Of a stretch of 64,000 nt of DNA, positions 50,617-58,987 are shown in pieces (the stretch's first letter is position 1; the number at the start of each line of letters is the position of its first letter). The notes under the pieces are model-generated. The model saw only the letters and a program-made list of their open reading frames with translations. It searched no databases and was not told the DNA's origin. A program made the position numbers and the translations under genes. The DNA is from Microbacterium sp. SCN 70-27 (GTDB taxonomy: Bacteria; Actinomycetota; Actinomycetes; Actinomycetales; Microbacteriaceae), in assembly GCA_001724425.1 (NCBI GenBank), contig MEEK01000016.1, forward strand, positions 36,968 through 100,967, in the 5' to 3' direction.

Positions 50617-51143
50617 TGGCCCGCGCATCGCGTCAGCCGACGCTCGACGCCCCGCTCGGCCGTACCACCCGCCGCGCACCGCAGCCTTCGCGCGACCGCT
50701 TCGGCCGCTTCTCCGAAGCCTTCGCGCGCGCGATGGGAACCTCAGGGTTCCTCATCGGCATGACCGTCTTCGTCACGGTGTGGCTCGTGTGGAACACGAT
50801 GGCGCCGCGCGACTGGCAGTTCGACGCCGCAGAGAACAACTTCACGCTCCTGACGCTCATCCTCTCGCTCCAGGCGTCGTATGCGGCTCCCCTCATCCTT
50901 CTCGCGCAGAACCGGCAGGACGACCGCGACCGTGTGCAGATCGAGCAGGACCGGCAGCGCGCCGAGCGCAACCTCGCCGACACCGAGTACCTCGCCCGTG
51001 AGGTCGTGGCCCTGCGGATGGCGGTGTCGGATGCCACGGGGCAGCTCGTCACCCGCGACGTGCTCCGTCAAGAGCTGAAGGCCCTGCTCGACCAGATCGA
51101 GTCACGCGAAGCGCCCGCCGCGGGCGCCGCCGACGCGAAATGA
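50616..51143 (+). CDS. DUF1003 family membrane protein
   Basis: 175-aa protein, basic N-terminus then two transmembrane helices (about 44-65 and 75-98; TSGFLIGMTVFVTVWLVWN and LTLLTLILSLQASYAAPL) and a long charged coiled region (RDRVQIEQDRQRAERNLADTE) to the end, the standard DUF1003 layout. Starts in a TGATG overlap with the MgtE_N/CBS gene, so co-translated with it. The pairing is conserved in actinobacteria (Rv1232c-Rv1233c) and suggests that the sensor and membrane protein act together. Confidence 0.88.
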   Translation: MARASRQPTLDAPLGRTTRRAPQPSRDRFGRFSEAFARAMGTSGFLIGMTVFVTVWLVWNTMAPRDWQFDAAENNFTLLTLILSLQASYAAPLILLAQNRQDDRDRVQIEQDRQRAERNLADTEYLAREVVALRMAVSDATGQLVTRDVLRQELKALLDQIESREAPAAGAADAK

Positions 51144-51150
51144 CGCGCCC

Positions 51151-52287
51151 GTGAGCGCACAGGACGACGTCCGCCGCGCGGTCGGCGCCGTCACCGACCC
51201 GGAGCTTCGACAGCCGATCGCCGACCTCGACATGGTGCGCGGCGTGCGAGTGGAAGGCACTGCGGCGCACGTTGCGATCGCACTCACGATCGTGGGCTGC
51301 CCGGCCGCGGACCGCATCGAGCGCGAGGTGCGCGAGGCCGCGGCATCCGTCCCGGGCATCGAGAGCGTCGAGGTCGAGGTCGGCGTGATGACGCCCGCAG
51401 AGCGGCACGCCCTCACCGAGCGCCTCCGCGGCGGGCGCGCGCGGGTCATGCCGTTCGGGCCCGATTCGCTGACGCGCGTGATCGCGGTCACGAGCGGCAA
51501 GGGCGGGGTCGGCAAATCGACGCTCACCGCGAACCTGGCCGTCGCCCTCGCGCAGCGCGGCCTCGCCGTGGGTCTCATCGACGCCGATGTGCACGGCTTC
51601 TCCATTCCTGGGCTCCTCGGCCTCGTCGAACCCGATGGGCTCCCCCCGCAGCCGACGCGCATCGACGATCTCATGCTCCCGCCGGTCGCCTACGGGGTGA
51701 AGACCATCTCGATCGGGATGTTCCTGCCGCGCGACCAGCCCGCCGCGGCCGTCGCCTGGCGCGGACCCATGCTCCACCGGACGGTGCAGCAGTTCCTCAC
51801 CGACGTCTTCTTCGGCGACCTCGACGTGCTGCTGCTCGACATGCCGCCCGGCACCGGCGACGTCGCGATCTCCGTGGGCCAACTCCTCCCCCACGCGGAG
51901 GTCCTCGTCGTGACGACGCCGCAGTCCGCCGCCTCGGGCGTCGCCGTCCGAAGCGGCCTCGTCGCCGGACAGACCGGCCAGAAGGTCATCGGGGTCGTCG
52001 AGAACATGTCCGCGATGACCCTCCCCGACGGGACGGTCGTCGATCTGTTCGGCTCGGGAGGGGGCGAGGCCGTCGCCCGGGAGTTGTCGACGGATGCCGC
52101 ACCCGTGCCGCTTCTCGGTCATGTGCCGCTGAGTCCCGCGCTGCGGCGCGGCGGCGACGACGGCGTCCCCGTCGTGATCGCCGATCCCGACGATGCCGCG
52201 GCGCGGGCGATCACCGACATCGCGCGATCGCTCGCCGAGACCCCGCGGGGTCTCGCCGGCCGGACGCTCCCCTTCCGTCCGCGCTGA
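51151..52287 (+). CDS. mrp: Mrp/NBP35-type P-loop ATPase (iron-sulfur carrier)
   Basis: 378-aa protein. N-terminal MIP18/DUF59 domain (about 1-90; TDPELRQPIADLDMV near 15-29) followed by the P-loop NTPase: deviant Walker A SGKGGVGKST near 115-124, DADVHGFS switch I near 144-151, DMPPGTGD near 230-237 and a C-terminal region without the CxxC of eukaryotic NBP35. It carries and transfers Fe-S clusters in the cytoplasm. GTG 51151 lies 7 bp after the DUF1003 gene stop, so it is the third gene of the operon. Converges with tatB. Confidence 0.92.
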   Translation: MSAQDDVRRAVGAVTDPELRQPIADLDMVRGVRVEGTAAHVAIALTIVGCPAADRIEREVREAAASVPGIESVEVEVGVMTPAERHALTERLRGGRARVMPFGPDSLTRVIAVTSGKGGVGKSTLTANLAVALAQRGLAVGLIDADVHGFSIPGLLGLVEPDGLPPQPTRIDDLMLPPVAYGVKTISIGMFLPRDQPAAAVAWRGPMLHRTVQQFLTDVFFGDLDVLLLDMPPGTGDVAISVGQLLPHAEVLVVTTPQSAASGVAVRSGLVAGQTGQKVIGVVENMSAMTLPDGTVVDLFGSGGGEAVARELSTDAAPVPLLGHVPLSPALRRGGDDGVPVVIADPDDAAARAITDIARSLAETPRGLAGRTLPFRPR

Positions 52288-52298
52288 GCGGGCAGTTG

Positions 52299-52676
52299 CT
52301 ACGTCGCCTCGGAGTCGAACGGCACCGCGGCGTCCGGGTCGAACGCCGTCGTCACCGGCGCAGGTGAGGTGGCGGCGGCGGCCGCCCCGACCGCAGCGGC
52401 CTGCACGACCGGCACGGGTGCGTCGTCCAGGAGCGCGTCTCGGATGATCCGTCGCGGGTCGTACTGGCGCGGGTCGAGCTTCTGCCATTCGACCGCGTCG
52501 AAGTCCTCGCCCATCTCGTCCTTGACGCGCGTGCGCGCCTCACCCGCCCACGCCCGTGCCCGCTTCGTGAACTGCGCGAGCTTCTCCGCGTAGCGGGGAA
52601 GCCGCTCGGGGCCGAGGAGGACGGCGGCGACGACGAGGAGCAGGAGGAACTTCTCCATGTCGTAGCCGAAGAACAT
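52299..52676 (-). CDS. tatB: Sec-independent translocase subunit TatB
   Basis: 125-aa protein. The N-terminal hydrophobic helix (about 8-24) contains LLLVVAAVLLGPERLP with the TatA/B-family Glu-Pro-like LGPERLP hinge, followed by a long amphipathic basic helix (AEKLAQFTKRARAWAGEART) and an acidic/Ala-rich tail. ATG 52676 lies 6 nt after TAACCT; an internal ATG at 52658 (MEKFLLLL) would also leave the helix intact. It functions with TatC (not in window) for twin-arginine export. Confidence 0.85.
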   Translation of the reverse strand: MFFGYDMEKFLLLLVVAAVLLGPERLPRYAEKLAQFTKRARAWAGEARTRVKDEMGEDFDAVEWQKLDPRQYDPRRIIRDALLDDAPVPVVQAAAVGAAAAATSPAPVTTAFDPDAAVPFDSEAT

Positions 52677-52682
52677 GCCTCA

Positions 52683-52730
52683 AGGTTACCCGTGCGCCTC
52701 GGCGGCGAGAGTCCGATCGCACCGTACGCT
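52683..52730. promoter_or_regulatory. Divergent tatB / O-methyltransferase promoters
   Basis: Minus-strand TAACCT (52688-52683) is 6 nt before ATG 52676. Plus-strand TACGCT (52725-52730) precedes a short leader with GAGAGGA and ATG 52751. In mycobacteria sigE, rseA and htrA lie in this gap; here it is 74 bp. Confidence 0.55.
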
Positions 52731-52750
52731 GGCGGACGAGAGGAATGGTC

Positions 52751-53392
52751 ATGGCCGATTCAGAAGCGATCCGTCGATACGTCGACGAGGCGACCGTCGA
52801 ACCCGAGACGATCGAGCGCGCCCGCGCACGCGCGGTGGAGCTCGGAGCCGACCCGATCAGTCCGGCCGTGGGTGCTCAGATCGCCGTGCTCAGCGCAGCG
52901 ACGGCCGCCCTCAACATCGTCGAGATCGGCACGGGCGCGGGCGTCTCCGGGCTGTGGCTGCTGCGCGGCTCACCGCGCGCGACGCTCACGACGATCGACA
53001 ACGAGCCCGAGCACCTCGCCGCTGCCCGCACGGCCTTCGCCGAGGCGAAGATCGCGCCCGCCCGCGCCCGCTTCATCACGGGGCGCGCCGCGGACGTCCT
53101 GCCGCGGATGAACGAGGCATCCTATGACATCGTCCTCGTCGACGCGGATGCCGACGGCGTCATCGAGTACGTCGAGCACGGCCTGCGGCTCGTCCGGGCC
53201 GGAGGCACGGTACTCGTACCTCGCGTCCTCGCCGGCGGCGCCGTCGCCGATCCCGTGCGACGCGACGCGACCACGAGCGCGTATCGCTCGCTCATCCAGG
53301 AGACGCAGTCCTCGCCGGCCGTGCTCGGTGCGCTGTCGATCGTCGGAGAGGGCCTCCTGCAGCTCACCACGGTGCCGCCCGAGGAGCACTGA
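52751..53392 (+). CDS. Class I SAM-dependent O-methyltransferase
   Basis: 213-aa Rossmann-fold methyltransferase: VEIGTGAGVSGLWLL near 57-71 binds SAM, DNEPEHLAAAR near 85-95, and VLVDADADGVIEYVEHGLRLVRAGG near 130-154 is the acidic-metal region of the catechol-O-methyltransferase-like group (as Rv1220c). The substrate is not known. ATG 52751 is preferred over ATG 52745 because GAGAGGA then lies 6 nt upstream. Confidence 0.88.
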   Translation: MADSEAIRRYVDEATVEPETIERARARAVELGADPISPAVGAQIAVLSAATAALNIVEIGTGAGVSGLWLLRGSPRATLTTIDNEPEHLAAARTAFAEAKIAPARARFITGRAADVLPRMNEASYDIVLVDADADGVIEYVEHGLRLVRAGGTVLVPRVLAGGAVADPVRRDATTSAYRSLIQETQSSPAVLGALSIVGEGLLQLTTVPPEEH

Positions 53393-53410
53393 CCAGAGCG
53401 CGGAAACGCC

Positions 53411-53438
53411 GAACGGCCGGTCCGAAGACCGGCCGTTC
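53411..53438. terminator. Bidirectional terminator between O-methyltransferase and DUF3117
   Basis: A perfect 12-bp stem (53411-53422 with 53427-53438), GAACGGCCGGTC on the left arm, and a CGAA tetraloop, between two convergent stops. Confidence 0.85.
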
Positions 53439-53452
53439 GAAGATCGTGAAGG

Positions 53453-53623
53453 TCAGGCGCCGACGACTTCGCCGAGCACGCCGTGGAGCTCCTTCGCCTC
53501 GTCATCGTTGACGGAGACGACCAGCCGGCCGCCACCCTCGAGGGGAACACGCACGATGATCAGGCGTCCCTCCTTCACGGCCTCCATAGGTCCGTCACCG
53601 GTACGCGGCTTCATGGCTGCCAT
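53453..53623 (-). CDS. DUF3117 family protein
   Basis: 56-aa basic protein starting MAAMKPRTGDGPMEAVKEGR, the strongly conserved N-terminus of DUF3117, with RLVVSVNDDEAKELHGVLGE at the C-terminus. Function is unknown, near-universal in actinobacteria (Rv1211). ATG 53623 has AAAGGGAG about 6 nt upstream, a clear leader start. TAAACT at 53664-53659 is the likely -10. Confidence 0.93.
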   Translation of the reverse strand: MAAMKPRTGDGPMEAVKEGRLIIVRVPLEGGGRLVVSVNDDEAKELHGVLGEVVGA

Positions 53624-53658
53624 GAGAGACTCCCTTTTCTTCAGTGGACAACACTCCA

Positions 53659-53664
53659 AGTTTA
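53659..53664 (-). promoter_or_regulatory. -10 element of DUF3117 gene
   Basis: TAAACT on the minus strand. It gives a leader of about 30 nt with an AAAGGGAG ribosome site. Confidence 0.5.
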
Positions 53665-53714
53665 CCGGTACCGCACGACACCGGCAGTCACCGCCGCCGT
53701 GACAACGCCCTCGC

Positions 53715-54929
53715 TCAGGGAATCTGCGTGAACGTCGTGCCCTGGATGAGCATCTGGTCGATCCACCACCACTGCCCGAGAAGCCCCAGCGCGAGCATCG
53801 ACACCCGCCACGCGGTGCTCCGCGGCAGTGCGATCGCGCCGTACAGGGGCCCGAGCGGCATGAGGAGGCGGAAGATGCTCGACTGCGGGAAGAAGACGAG
53901 CAGGAGGTACACGACATAGCTCGCCGACCAGAGCCGGATCTCCATGCCGAGCCGCTTCACGTGCGGCTCGAACAGCAGCGTGGCCGCCACCGCCGCGACC
54001 ACGACGGCGAGGGTGACGTACCCCGCGGCTTCGGGGAGCCCCCAGACGCGGAACCAGATGGCGGATGCCTGCACGAACCCCGAGAACGGCACGAACCCGC
54101 CGTCCTCCCCCGTCCAGCCGCGTCGCCACGACAGCTCGGTCTCCATGTACGCCTGCGGATCGCCCGTCGCATACCCCGCGATCAGTTGCCAGGCGAAGCC
54201 GATGAGCACGGCCAAGAGCCCGGCGAAGACGATGTGCACGGCCTCCGTCGCCGGGAGCGGGTCGGTACGGCGACGCACCCACCGGACCGTGCCGTACACC
54301 CCGAGCATCAGCGCGAAAGCCAGGACGCCGGGCCGAGTGAACCCCATGAGCGGGATGAACAGATAGAGCCAGGCATACCGGCGCTTCACGAGGGCGAGGA
54401 GGGCGAGGAAGAGCCACAGCAGAAACAGGCTCTCGGCATACCCCATCTGGAAGAGCGCCGCGAGCGGACCCGAGGCGAACAGCGCCACGGCCCAGAGCGC
54501 CGCAGTGTCCCCCGTCCGCTCCCGCAGCAGACGGAACAGCACGAGGGATGCCCCGTACCCGGCACCGATCGCGACAAGGATCGCCGCGAGCGGATACGCC
54601 CCGCCGAAGACCACCGCGACGGCACGCGACAACCAGGGATACACGGGCATGAACGCCCACGCGTTCGAGGTCACGTTACCCGCCGTGTCGAGAGGCAGCG
54701 TCGCGGGGTATCCCTGCGTCGCGATGAGCCAGTACCACTGACCGTCCCAGCGCATCGAGAGATTCTCGAACGTCGTGGCGCTGCCCGTCGCGCGCTCCTG
54801 CATGCCCACCCCGATGAAGATGAACAGCGTCGTGACGACGCGGGCAGTGAGATAGATCGCCGCGACGACCAGGGCGGGATGACGCGCGGCGCGATCGCGC
54901 AGCGTCGGCACGGACGGCGCAGCCGTCAC
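53715..54929 (-). CDS. PIG-V-like integral membrane mannosyltransferase
   Basis: 404-aa protein with about ten membrane helices. The first luminal loop carries MRWDGQWYW near 59-67, the RxDG/W-D-G motif of PIG-V/GPI-mannosyltransferase II-like GT-C enzymes, followed by AFMPVYPWL near 93-101 and FTRPGVLAF. It should use a polyprenyl-phosphate sugar donor to glycosylate a lipid or wall glycan on the outer face. GTG 54929 overlaps the dapE stop by 4 bp; this operon partner is functionally unrelated. Confidence 0.75.
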   Translation of the reverse strand: MTAAPSVPTLRDRAARHPALVVAAIYLTARVVTTLFIFIGVGMQERATGSATTFENLSMRWDGQWYWLIATQGYPATLPLDTAGNVTSNAWAFMPVYPWLSRAVAVVFGGAYPLAAILVAIGAGYGASLVLFRLLRERTGDTAALWAVALFASGPLAALFQMGYAESLFLLWLFLALLALVKRRYAWLYLFIPLMGFTRPGVLAFALMLGVYGTVRWVRRRTDPLPATEAVHIVFAGLLAVLIGFAWQLIAGYATGDPQAYMETELSWRRGWTGEDGGFVPFSGFVQASAIWFRVWGLPEAAGYVTLAVVVAAVAATLLFEPHVKRLGMEIRLWSASYVVYLLLVFFPQSSIFRLLMPLGPLYGAIALPRSTAWRVSMLALGLLGQWWWIDQMLIQGTTFTQIP

Positions 54930-56002
54930 GTCGCGGACAACCAGGTGCGAAGCCCCCGCTCGACGTCCTCGATCTGCGCGATCGACACGCGCTCATGATC
55001 GTGGTGCGCGAGCGACGGGTCGCCCGGGCCGTAGTTCACGGCGGGGACGCCGAGCGCCGAGAAGCGGGCGACATCCGTCCAGCCGTACTTCGGTCGGGGT
55101 TCGGCCCCGACCGCCGCGAGGAACTCCTGCGCCAGCGGGGCATCCAGCCCCGGCCGTGCGCCCTCGGCGCAGTCGACGATCTCGACCTCGAAGCCTTCGA
55201 ACACGCGGCGCACGTGTGCCTCCGCCTCCTCCGCCGACCGGCTGGGCGCGAAACGGAAGTTGACCTCGACTTCGCAGAGGTCGGGGATGACGTTCCCGGC
55301 GACCCCGCCCCGGATGCCGACGGCGTTGAGGCCTTCGCGATAGACGAGACCCTCGACCTCCTTCTCGCGCGGGCGGTACTCCGCGAGGCGCGCGAGGATC
55401 GGCGCCGCGCGGTGAATGGCGTTCTCCCCCATCCAGGCGCGCGCACTGTGCGAGCGGACCCCGTGGGTGCGGACGACGGCGCGGAGCGTCCCGTTGCAGC
55501 CGCCCTCGACCTGCCCGTTGGACGGTTCGCCGAGGATCGCGAAGTCGCCCGCGAAGAGGTCCGGCCGGCTGCGGGAGAGCCGGGTCAGACCGTTCCGCTC
55601 CGAATCGACCTCCTCGTTGTCGTACCACATCCAGGTGATGTCGACGCGGGGATCGGTGAGCTCGGCGGCGAGCTTCAGCTGGACCGCGGTGCCACCCTTC
55701 ATATCGACCGTGCCGCGCCCCCACAGCATCGGCACCCCGCCCTCCTCGATGTCTCGGACCGGGAGGTTGTCGTTGATCGGGACCGTGTCGATGTGCCCCG
55801 CGATGACGACTCGCTGGGCACGGCCCAGCCGGGTGCGCGCGACGATCGTGTTGCCGTCGCGGTAGACCTCGAGGTGCGACAGCGGTTCGATCGCGGCGAA
55901 GATCGCGTCGGCGAGCACCTCCTCCTCGCCCGACACGCTCGGGATGTCGCAGATCGTGCGGGTGAGATCCACGGACGACGCGGTCAGATCCAGGCGCGGC
56001 AT
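54926..56002 (-). CDS. dapE: Succinyl-diaminopimelate desuccinylase
   Basis: 358-aa M20 di-zinc amidohydrolase releasing LL-diaminopimelate from its succinyl form. [10 protein letters not shown] near 69-78 (His), [10 protein letters not shown] near 95-104 (Asp), DNEEVDS near 128-134 (Glu-Glu) and GEPSNGQ near 157-163 are the metal and catalytic elements, and the penultimate SLAHHDHE near 334-341 gives the last ligand. ATG 56002 is 6 nt after TAGACT. Divergent from dapD. In an operon with the PIG-V-like gene. Confidence 0.93.
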   Translation of the reverse strand: MPRLDLTASSVDLTRTICDIPSVSGEEEVLADAIFAAIEPLSHLEVYRDGNTIVARTRLGRAQRVVIAGHIDTVPINDNLPVRDIEEGGVPMLWGRGTVDMKGGTAVQLKLAAELTDPRVDITWMWYDNEEVDSERNGLTRLSRSRPDLFAGDFAILGEPSNGQVEGGCNGTLRAVVRTHGVRSHSARAWMGENAIHRAAPILARLAEYRPREKEVEGLVYREGLNAVGIRGGVAGNVIPDLCEVEVNFRFAPSRSAEEAEAHVRRVFEGFEVEIVDCAEGARPGLDAPLAQEFLAAVGAEPRPKYGWTDVARFSALGVPAVNYGPGDPSLAHHDHERVSIAQIEDVERGLRTWLSAT

Positions 56003-56008
56003 GATCCG

Positions 56009-56053
56009 AGTCTACCGACCGGGCACGGACGCTCCCGCGCGGGCCGATACCCT
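56009..56053. promoter_or_regulatory. Divergent dapE/dapD promoters
   Basis: Minus-strand TAGACT (56014-56009) and plus-strand TACCCT (56048-56053) each lie 6 nt from their start codons. The 33 bp between them must hold both -35 regions, so polymerases could compete or a shared regulator could act here. Confidence 0.6.
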
Positions 56054-56059
56054 GGGTGC

Positions 56060-57004
56060 ATGACTGAACAGCGGTGGGTATGGGGTGCCGGGCTCGCGAC
56101 GATCGCGCCCGATGGCACGGTTCTGGACACGTGGTTCCCCTCCCCGGCGCTCGGCTCAGCTCCCGAGGACCCCGACACGTCCGCGCTCGAGGCGGCTGCC
56201 GGGCCCGACGACCGTCGCGAGGTGACCGTCGAGGTCGTCGTCGTCGAGATCGATCTCGACGCTCCGCCGCAGGCGACGAGCGACGCGTACCTGCGCCTGC
56301 ACGCCCTGTCGCACCTCCTCGTCGCGCCGAACGAGGTGAACCTCTCCGGAGTGTTCGCGCACCTGCCGAACGTCGCGTGGACAAACGCGGGCCCCGTGCA
56401 CCCGGACGCGTTCGCGCGCCTCCGGCCGCAGCTGCAGCGCGCCGGCATCCAGCTGCAAGGCCTCGACAAGTTCCCGCGCCTCACCGACTACGTCGTCCCC
56501 GCCGGTGTGCGCATCGCGGATGCCTCGCGCGTGCGCCTCGGCGCGCACCTCGCCCCCGGCACGACCGTCATGCACGAGGGCTTCGTCAACTTCAACGCCG
56601 GCACCCTCGGCGCCTCCATGGTCGAGGGCCGCATCTCGCAGGGGGTCACGGTCGGCGACGGCTCCGACATCGGCGGCGGGGCGTCCATCATGGGCACCCT
56701 CTCCGGCGGCGGCACCCACCGCGTGTCGATCGGGGCACGCACGCTCCTCGGCGCGAACGCCGGCATCGGGATCTCGCTCGGCGACGACTGCATCGTCGAG
56801 GCGGGCCTGTACGTCACGGCGGGCTCGAAGATCGTCCTCCCGCAGGAGGCGCCGCTGCACGACGGGTCGCGCCCCGTCGTGAAGGGTGCGCAGCTGTCGG
56901 GTCAGAACGGCATCCTGTTCCGCCGCAACTCGCTGACGGGCGCCGTCGAGGCGGTCCGCCGCGAAGGCGTCGGCGTCACCCTCAACGAGGCGCTGCACGC
57001 CTGA
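56060..57004 (+). CDS. dapD: 2,3,4,5-tetrahydropyridine-2,6-dicarboxylate N-succinyltransferase
   Basis: 314-aa actinobacterial-type DapD. The C-terminal left-handed beta helix is visible as hexapeptide-like repeats from about 180 ([46 protein letters not shown]). It succinylates tetrahydrodipicolinate for the lysine/diaminopimelate route. ATG 56060 is 6 nt after TACCCT. Divergent from dapE, which acts later in the same branch. Confidence 0.95.
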   Translation: MTEQRWVWGAGLATIAPDGTVLDTWFPSPALGSAPEDPDTSALEAAAGPDDRREVTVEVVVVEIDLDAPPQATSDAYLRLHALSHLLVAPNEVNLSGVFAHLPNVAWTNAGPVHPDAFARLRPQLQRAGIQLQGLDKFPRLTDYVVPAGVRIADASRVRLGAHLAPGTTVMHEGFVNFNAGTLGASMVEGRISQGVTVGDGSDIGGGASIMGTLSGGGTHRVSIGARTLLGANAGIGISLGDDCIVEAGLYVTAGSKIVLPQEAPLHDGSRPVVKGAQLSGQNGILFRRNSLTGAVEAVRREGVGVTLNEALHA

Positions 57005-57007
57005 GCG

Positions 57008-58108
57008 TCACGCGCCGCCTGTGCGGCGCCACGGCCCTTCCTGATCGTCCGCACGCCAGTGCACGCGCGGGCCTTCGACCTCGCGGACGCGCCCGGTGAG
57101 CCAGTAGGTCTCATCGGGCCCCCAGCCGCCGATGACGCTCGAGCGCTCCTCGTCGACGACGATCTCGCGCGTCGCGGCCGTGAGATAGGCCCAGGCGCTG
57201 AGGTGCACGGCATCCCACTCTTCGGCGACCCGCATCCAGTCCGGCACGAGCCAGCGCCGGTCGCGACCCGTGACTCGGTACCAGTCGTGGCGCCGTGCGG
57301 CGGTGACCTCGAGCGGATAGGTGCGGCACAGGTTCGCCCAGTCCCGCCCGTCCCGCACCTCGAGGATGCGCCCGGTCCCCCGGACGGGGATCGCCACGGC
57401 GCGCGTCCACCCGAAGGAGTCCTCGACGTTGGGGATGCCGACGGGAAGCCCGCCGGGGAGCTCGCCCGTCGTGTGCGGGGCGCCCCACGGATGCGACCAC
57501 CACGTCCCCGACCACGCCGCCGCCGGGTCCGTGGGTCGATCGCGGCGTGAGCGCTCCTCGTCCTTCGCGGTCGCCTCCCGCCAGGCCCTCACCGCTCCGG
57601 GTGCCGGGTCGAACGGCGCGCCGTCGCCGTCGGGGTCGAACTCCACCGCCCACTGCGTGACCGTCATGTCGCGGGTCCACCACACGGTGTCCGCCCGGTC
57701 CGCGAGATCGCGACCCGCCTCCGCGAGCGCCGCCCGTACGGCGGGCACGGCGGCGACGATGTCCTCTCCGCCCGGTGGCTGCCAGTACGCGGCCGCGTCC
57801 ACCGAGCGGCGCAGCGCCTCCTGCAGCTCCTCGCTCGTCGGGTGGAGGCGTCCGAGCCGTCCGATCGCGCGGACGAGGCCCTCCTCCGAGTGCGGGCTCT
57901 CCACCGTGTCGTGCGTCTCGAAGGTGCTGCCGTCGTCGGCCGCGCCGAAGAGCGCGACGCTATGCCCCGAGGCGACGGCGGCGTTGTAGGCGAGGTAGAA
58001 GAGCGCCATGCGCACGTCCTCGTCGGCCCCTGCGGTGAGCTCGAGCACGAGCCGACGCCCGCGCGGGCCTTCAGTGAGGCCGGTGGGACCGGTGAGGTCG
58101 GTGTCCAT
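57008..58108 (-). CDS. Hypothetical protein, Trp/Arg-rich
   Basis: 366-aa soluble protein. I recognise no family. The N-terminal third has VALFGAADDGSTF and LGRLHPTSEELQEAL and looks Rossmann-like; the C-terminal two thirds is rich in Trp (WWTRDMT, TWWSHPWG, DWYRVTGRDRRW) and Asp/Arg. GGAGG lies 8 nt before ATG 58108. It converges tightly on dapD (3 bp between stops) and is back-to-back with ppk2. A short GC stem (57012-57029) at its end could end both transcripts. Confidence 0.7.
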   Translation of the reverse strand: MDTDLTGPTGLTEGPRGRRLVLELTAGADEDVRMALFYLAYNAAVASGHSVALFGAADDGSTFETHDTVESPHSEEGLVRAIGRLGRLHPTSEELQEALRRSVDAAAYWQPPGGEDIVAAVPAVRAALAEAGRDLADRADTVWWTRDMTVTQWAVEFDPDGDGAPFDPAPGAVRAWREATAKDEERSRRDRPTDPAAAWSGTWWSHPWGAPHTTGELPGGLPVGIPNVEDSFGWTRAVAIPVRGTGRILEVRDGRDWANLCRTYPLEVTAARRHDWYRVTGRDRRWLVPDWMRVAEEWDAVHLSAWAYLTAATREIVVDEERSSVIGGWGPDETYWLTGRVREVEGPRVHWRADDQEGPWRRTGGA

Positions 58109-58135
58109 GATCCGATCCTCCCACCCGCGGTCCGA

Positions 58136-58141
58136 TACGCT
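58136..58141 (+). promoter_or_regulatory. -10 element of ppk2
   Basis: TACGCT, 6 nt before ATG 58148; leaderless arrangement in a 39-bp divergent gap. Confidence 0.55.
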
Positions 58142-58147
58142 CGGGAG

Positions 58148-58963
58148 ATGAGCGACCGCATGCCGAAGAAGCTGTACGAACGCGAACTCAAGAGGCTGCA
58201 GTCGCAGCTCGTCGACCTGCAGGCCTGGGTGCAGGCATCCGGCGCCCGCATCATCGTCATCTTCGAAGGGCGGGATGCCGCGGGCAAGGGCTCCACGATC
58301 AGTCGGGTCTCGCAATACCTGAACCCCCGCATCACGCGCACGGTCGCCCTGCCCACCCCGACCGAGCGCGAGAAGACGGAGTGGTACTTCCAGCGCTACA
58401 TCGCCCACCTTCCGGCGGCCGGCGAGATCGTGCTGATGGACCGCTCCTGGTACAACCGCGCCGGGGTCGAGCACGTCATGGGCTACTGCAGCAACGCGGA
58501 GTACCACCGGTTCCTCCACCAGGCGCCGATCTTCGAGCGGATGCTCGTGGAGGACGGCATCCTGCTGAAGAAGTACTGGTTCAGCGTGTCGGACGTCGAG
58601 CAGGAGGCGCGGTTCCGCTCCCGCAACGACGACCCCATGCGACGGTGGAAGCTCTCCCCCAACGACGTCCTGTCGATCACGAAGTGGGAGGACTACTCGC
58701 GGGCCAAGGACACGATGTTCGTGCACACGGACATCCCCGAATCGCCGTGGTTCGAGGTCGACAACGAGGACAAGCGCCGCGGCCGGATCAACATGATCCA
58801 CCACCTGCTCGGCCAGATCCCCTACCAGAGCGTGGAGCGCGACCCGATCGAGATCCCGTCGCGCCCCGCGTCGGGCGGGTACGAGCGCCCGCCGCGCGAG
58901 CTGCAGAACTACGTGCCGGACTATGCCGCGACGATCGAGGCGCAGGCCGCCGACGACGACTGA
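58148..58963 (+). CDS. ppk2: Polyphosphate kinase 2 family protein
   Basis: 271-aa single-domain PPK2. Walker A FEGRDAAGKGS near 39-49, lid ERWYFQR-like TEWYFQRYI near 78-86, Walker B LMDRSWYNRAGVEHVMG near 97-113, and KYWFSVSDVEQ near 139-149 are as in class I/III members. It transfers phosphate between polyphosphate and nucleotides, making (d)NTP or NDP; class cannot be assigned without modelling. Converges with gltA, which lies 24 bp downstream. Confidence 0.9.
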   Translation: MSDRMPKKLYERELKRLQSQLVDLQAWVQASGARIIVIFEGRDAAGKGSTISRVSQYLNPRITRTVALPTPTEREKTEWYFQRYIAHLPAAGEIVLMDRSWYNRAGVEHVMGYCSNAEYHRFLHQAPIFERMLVEDGILLKKYWFSVSDVEQEARFRSRNDDPMRRWKLSPNDVLSITKWEDYSRAKDTMFVHTDIPESPWFEVDNEDKRRGRINMIHHLLGQIPYQSVERDPIEIPSRPASGGYERPPRELQNYVPDYAATIEAQAADDD

Positions 58964-58987
58964 CCCGCGGGGGTACGGTCCGGCCGC

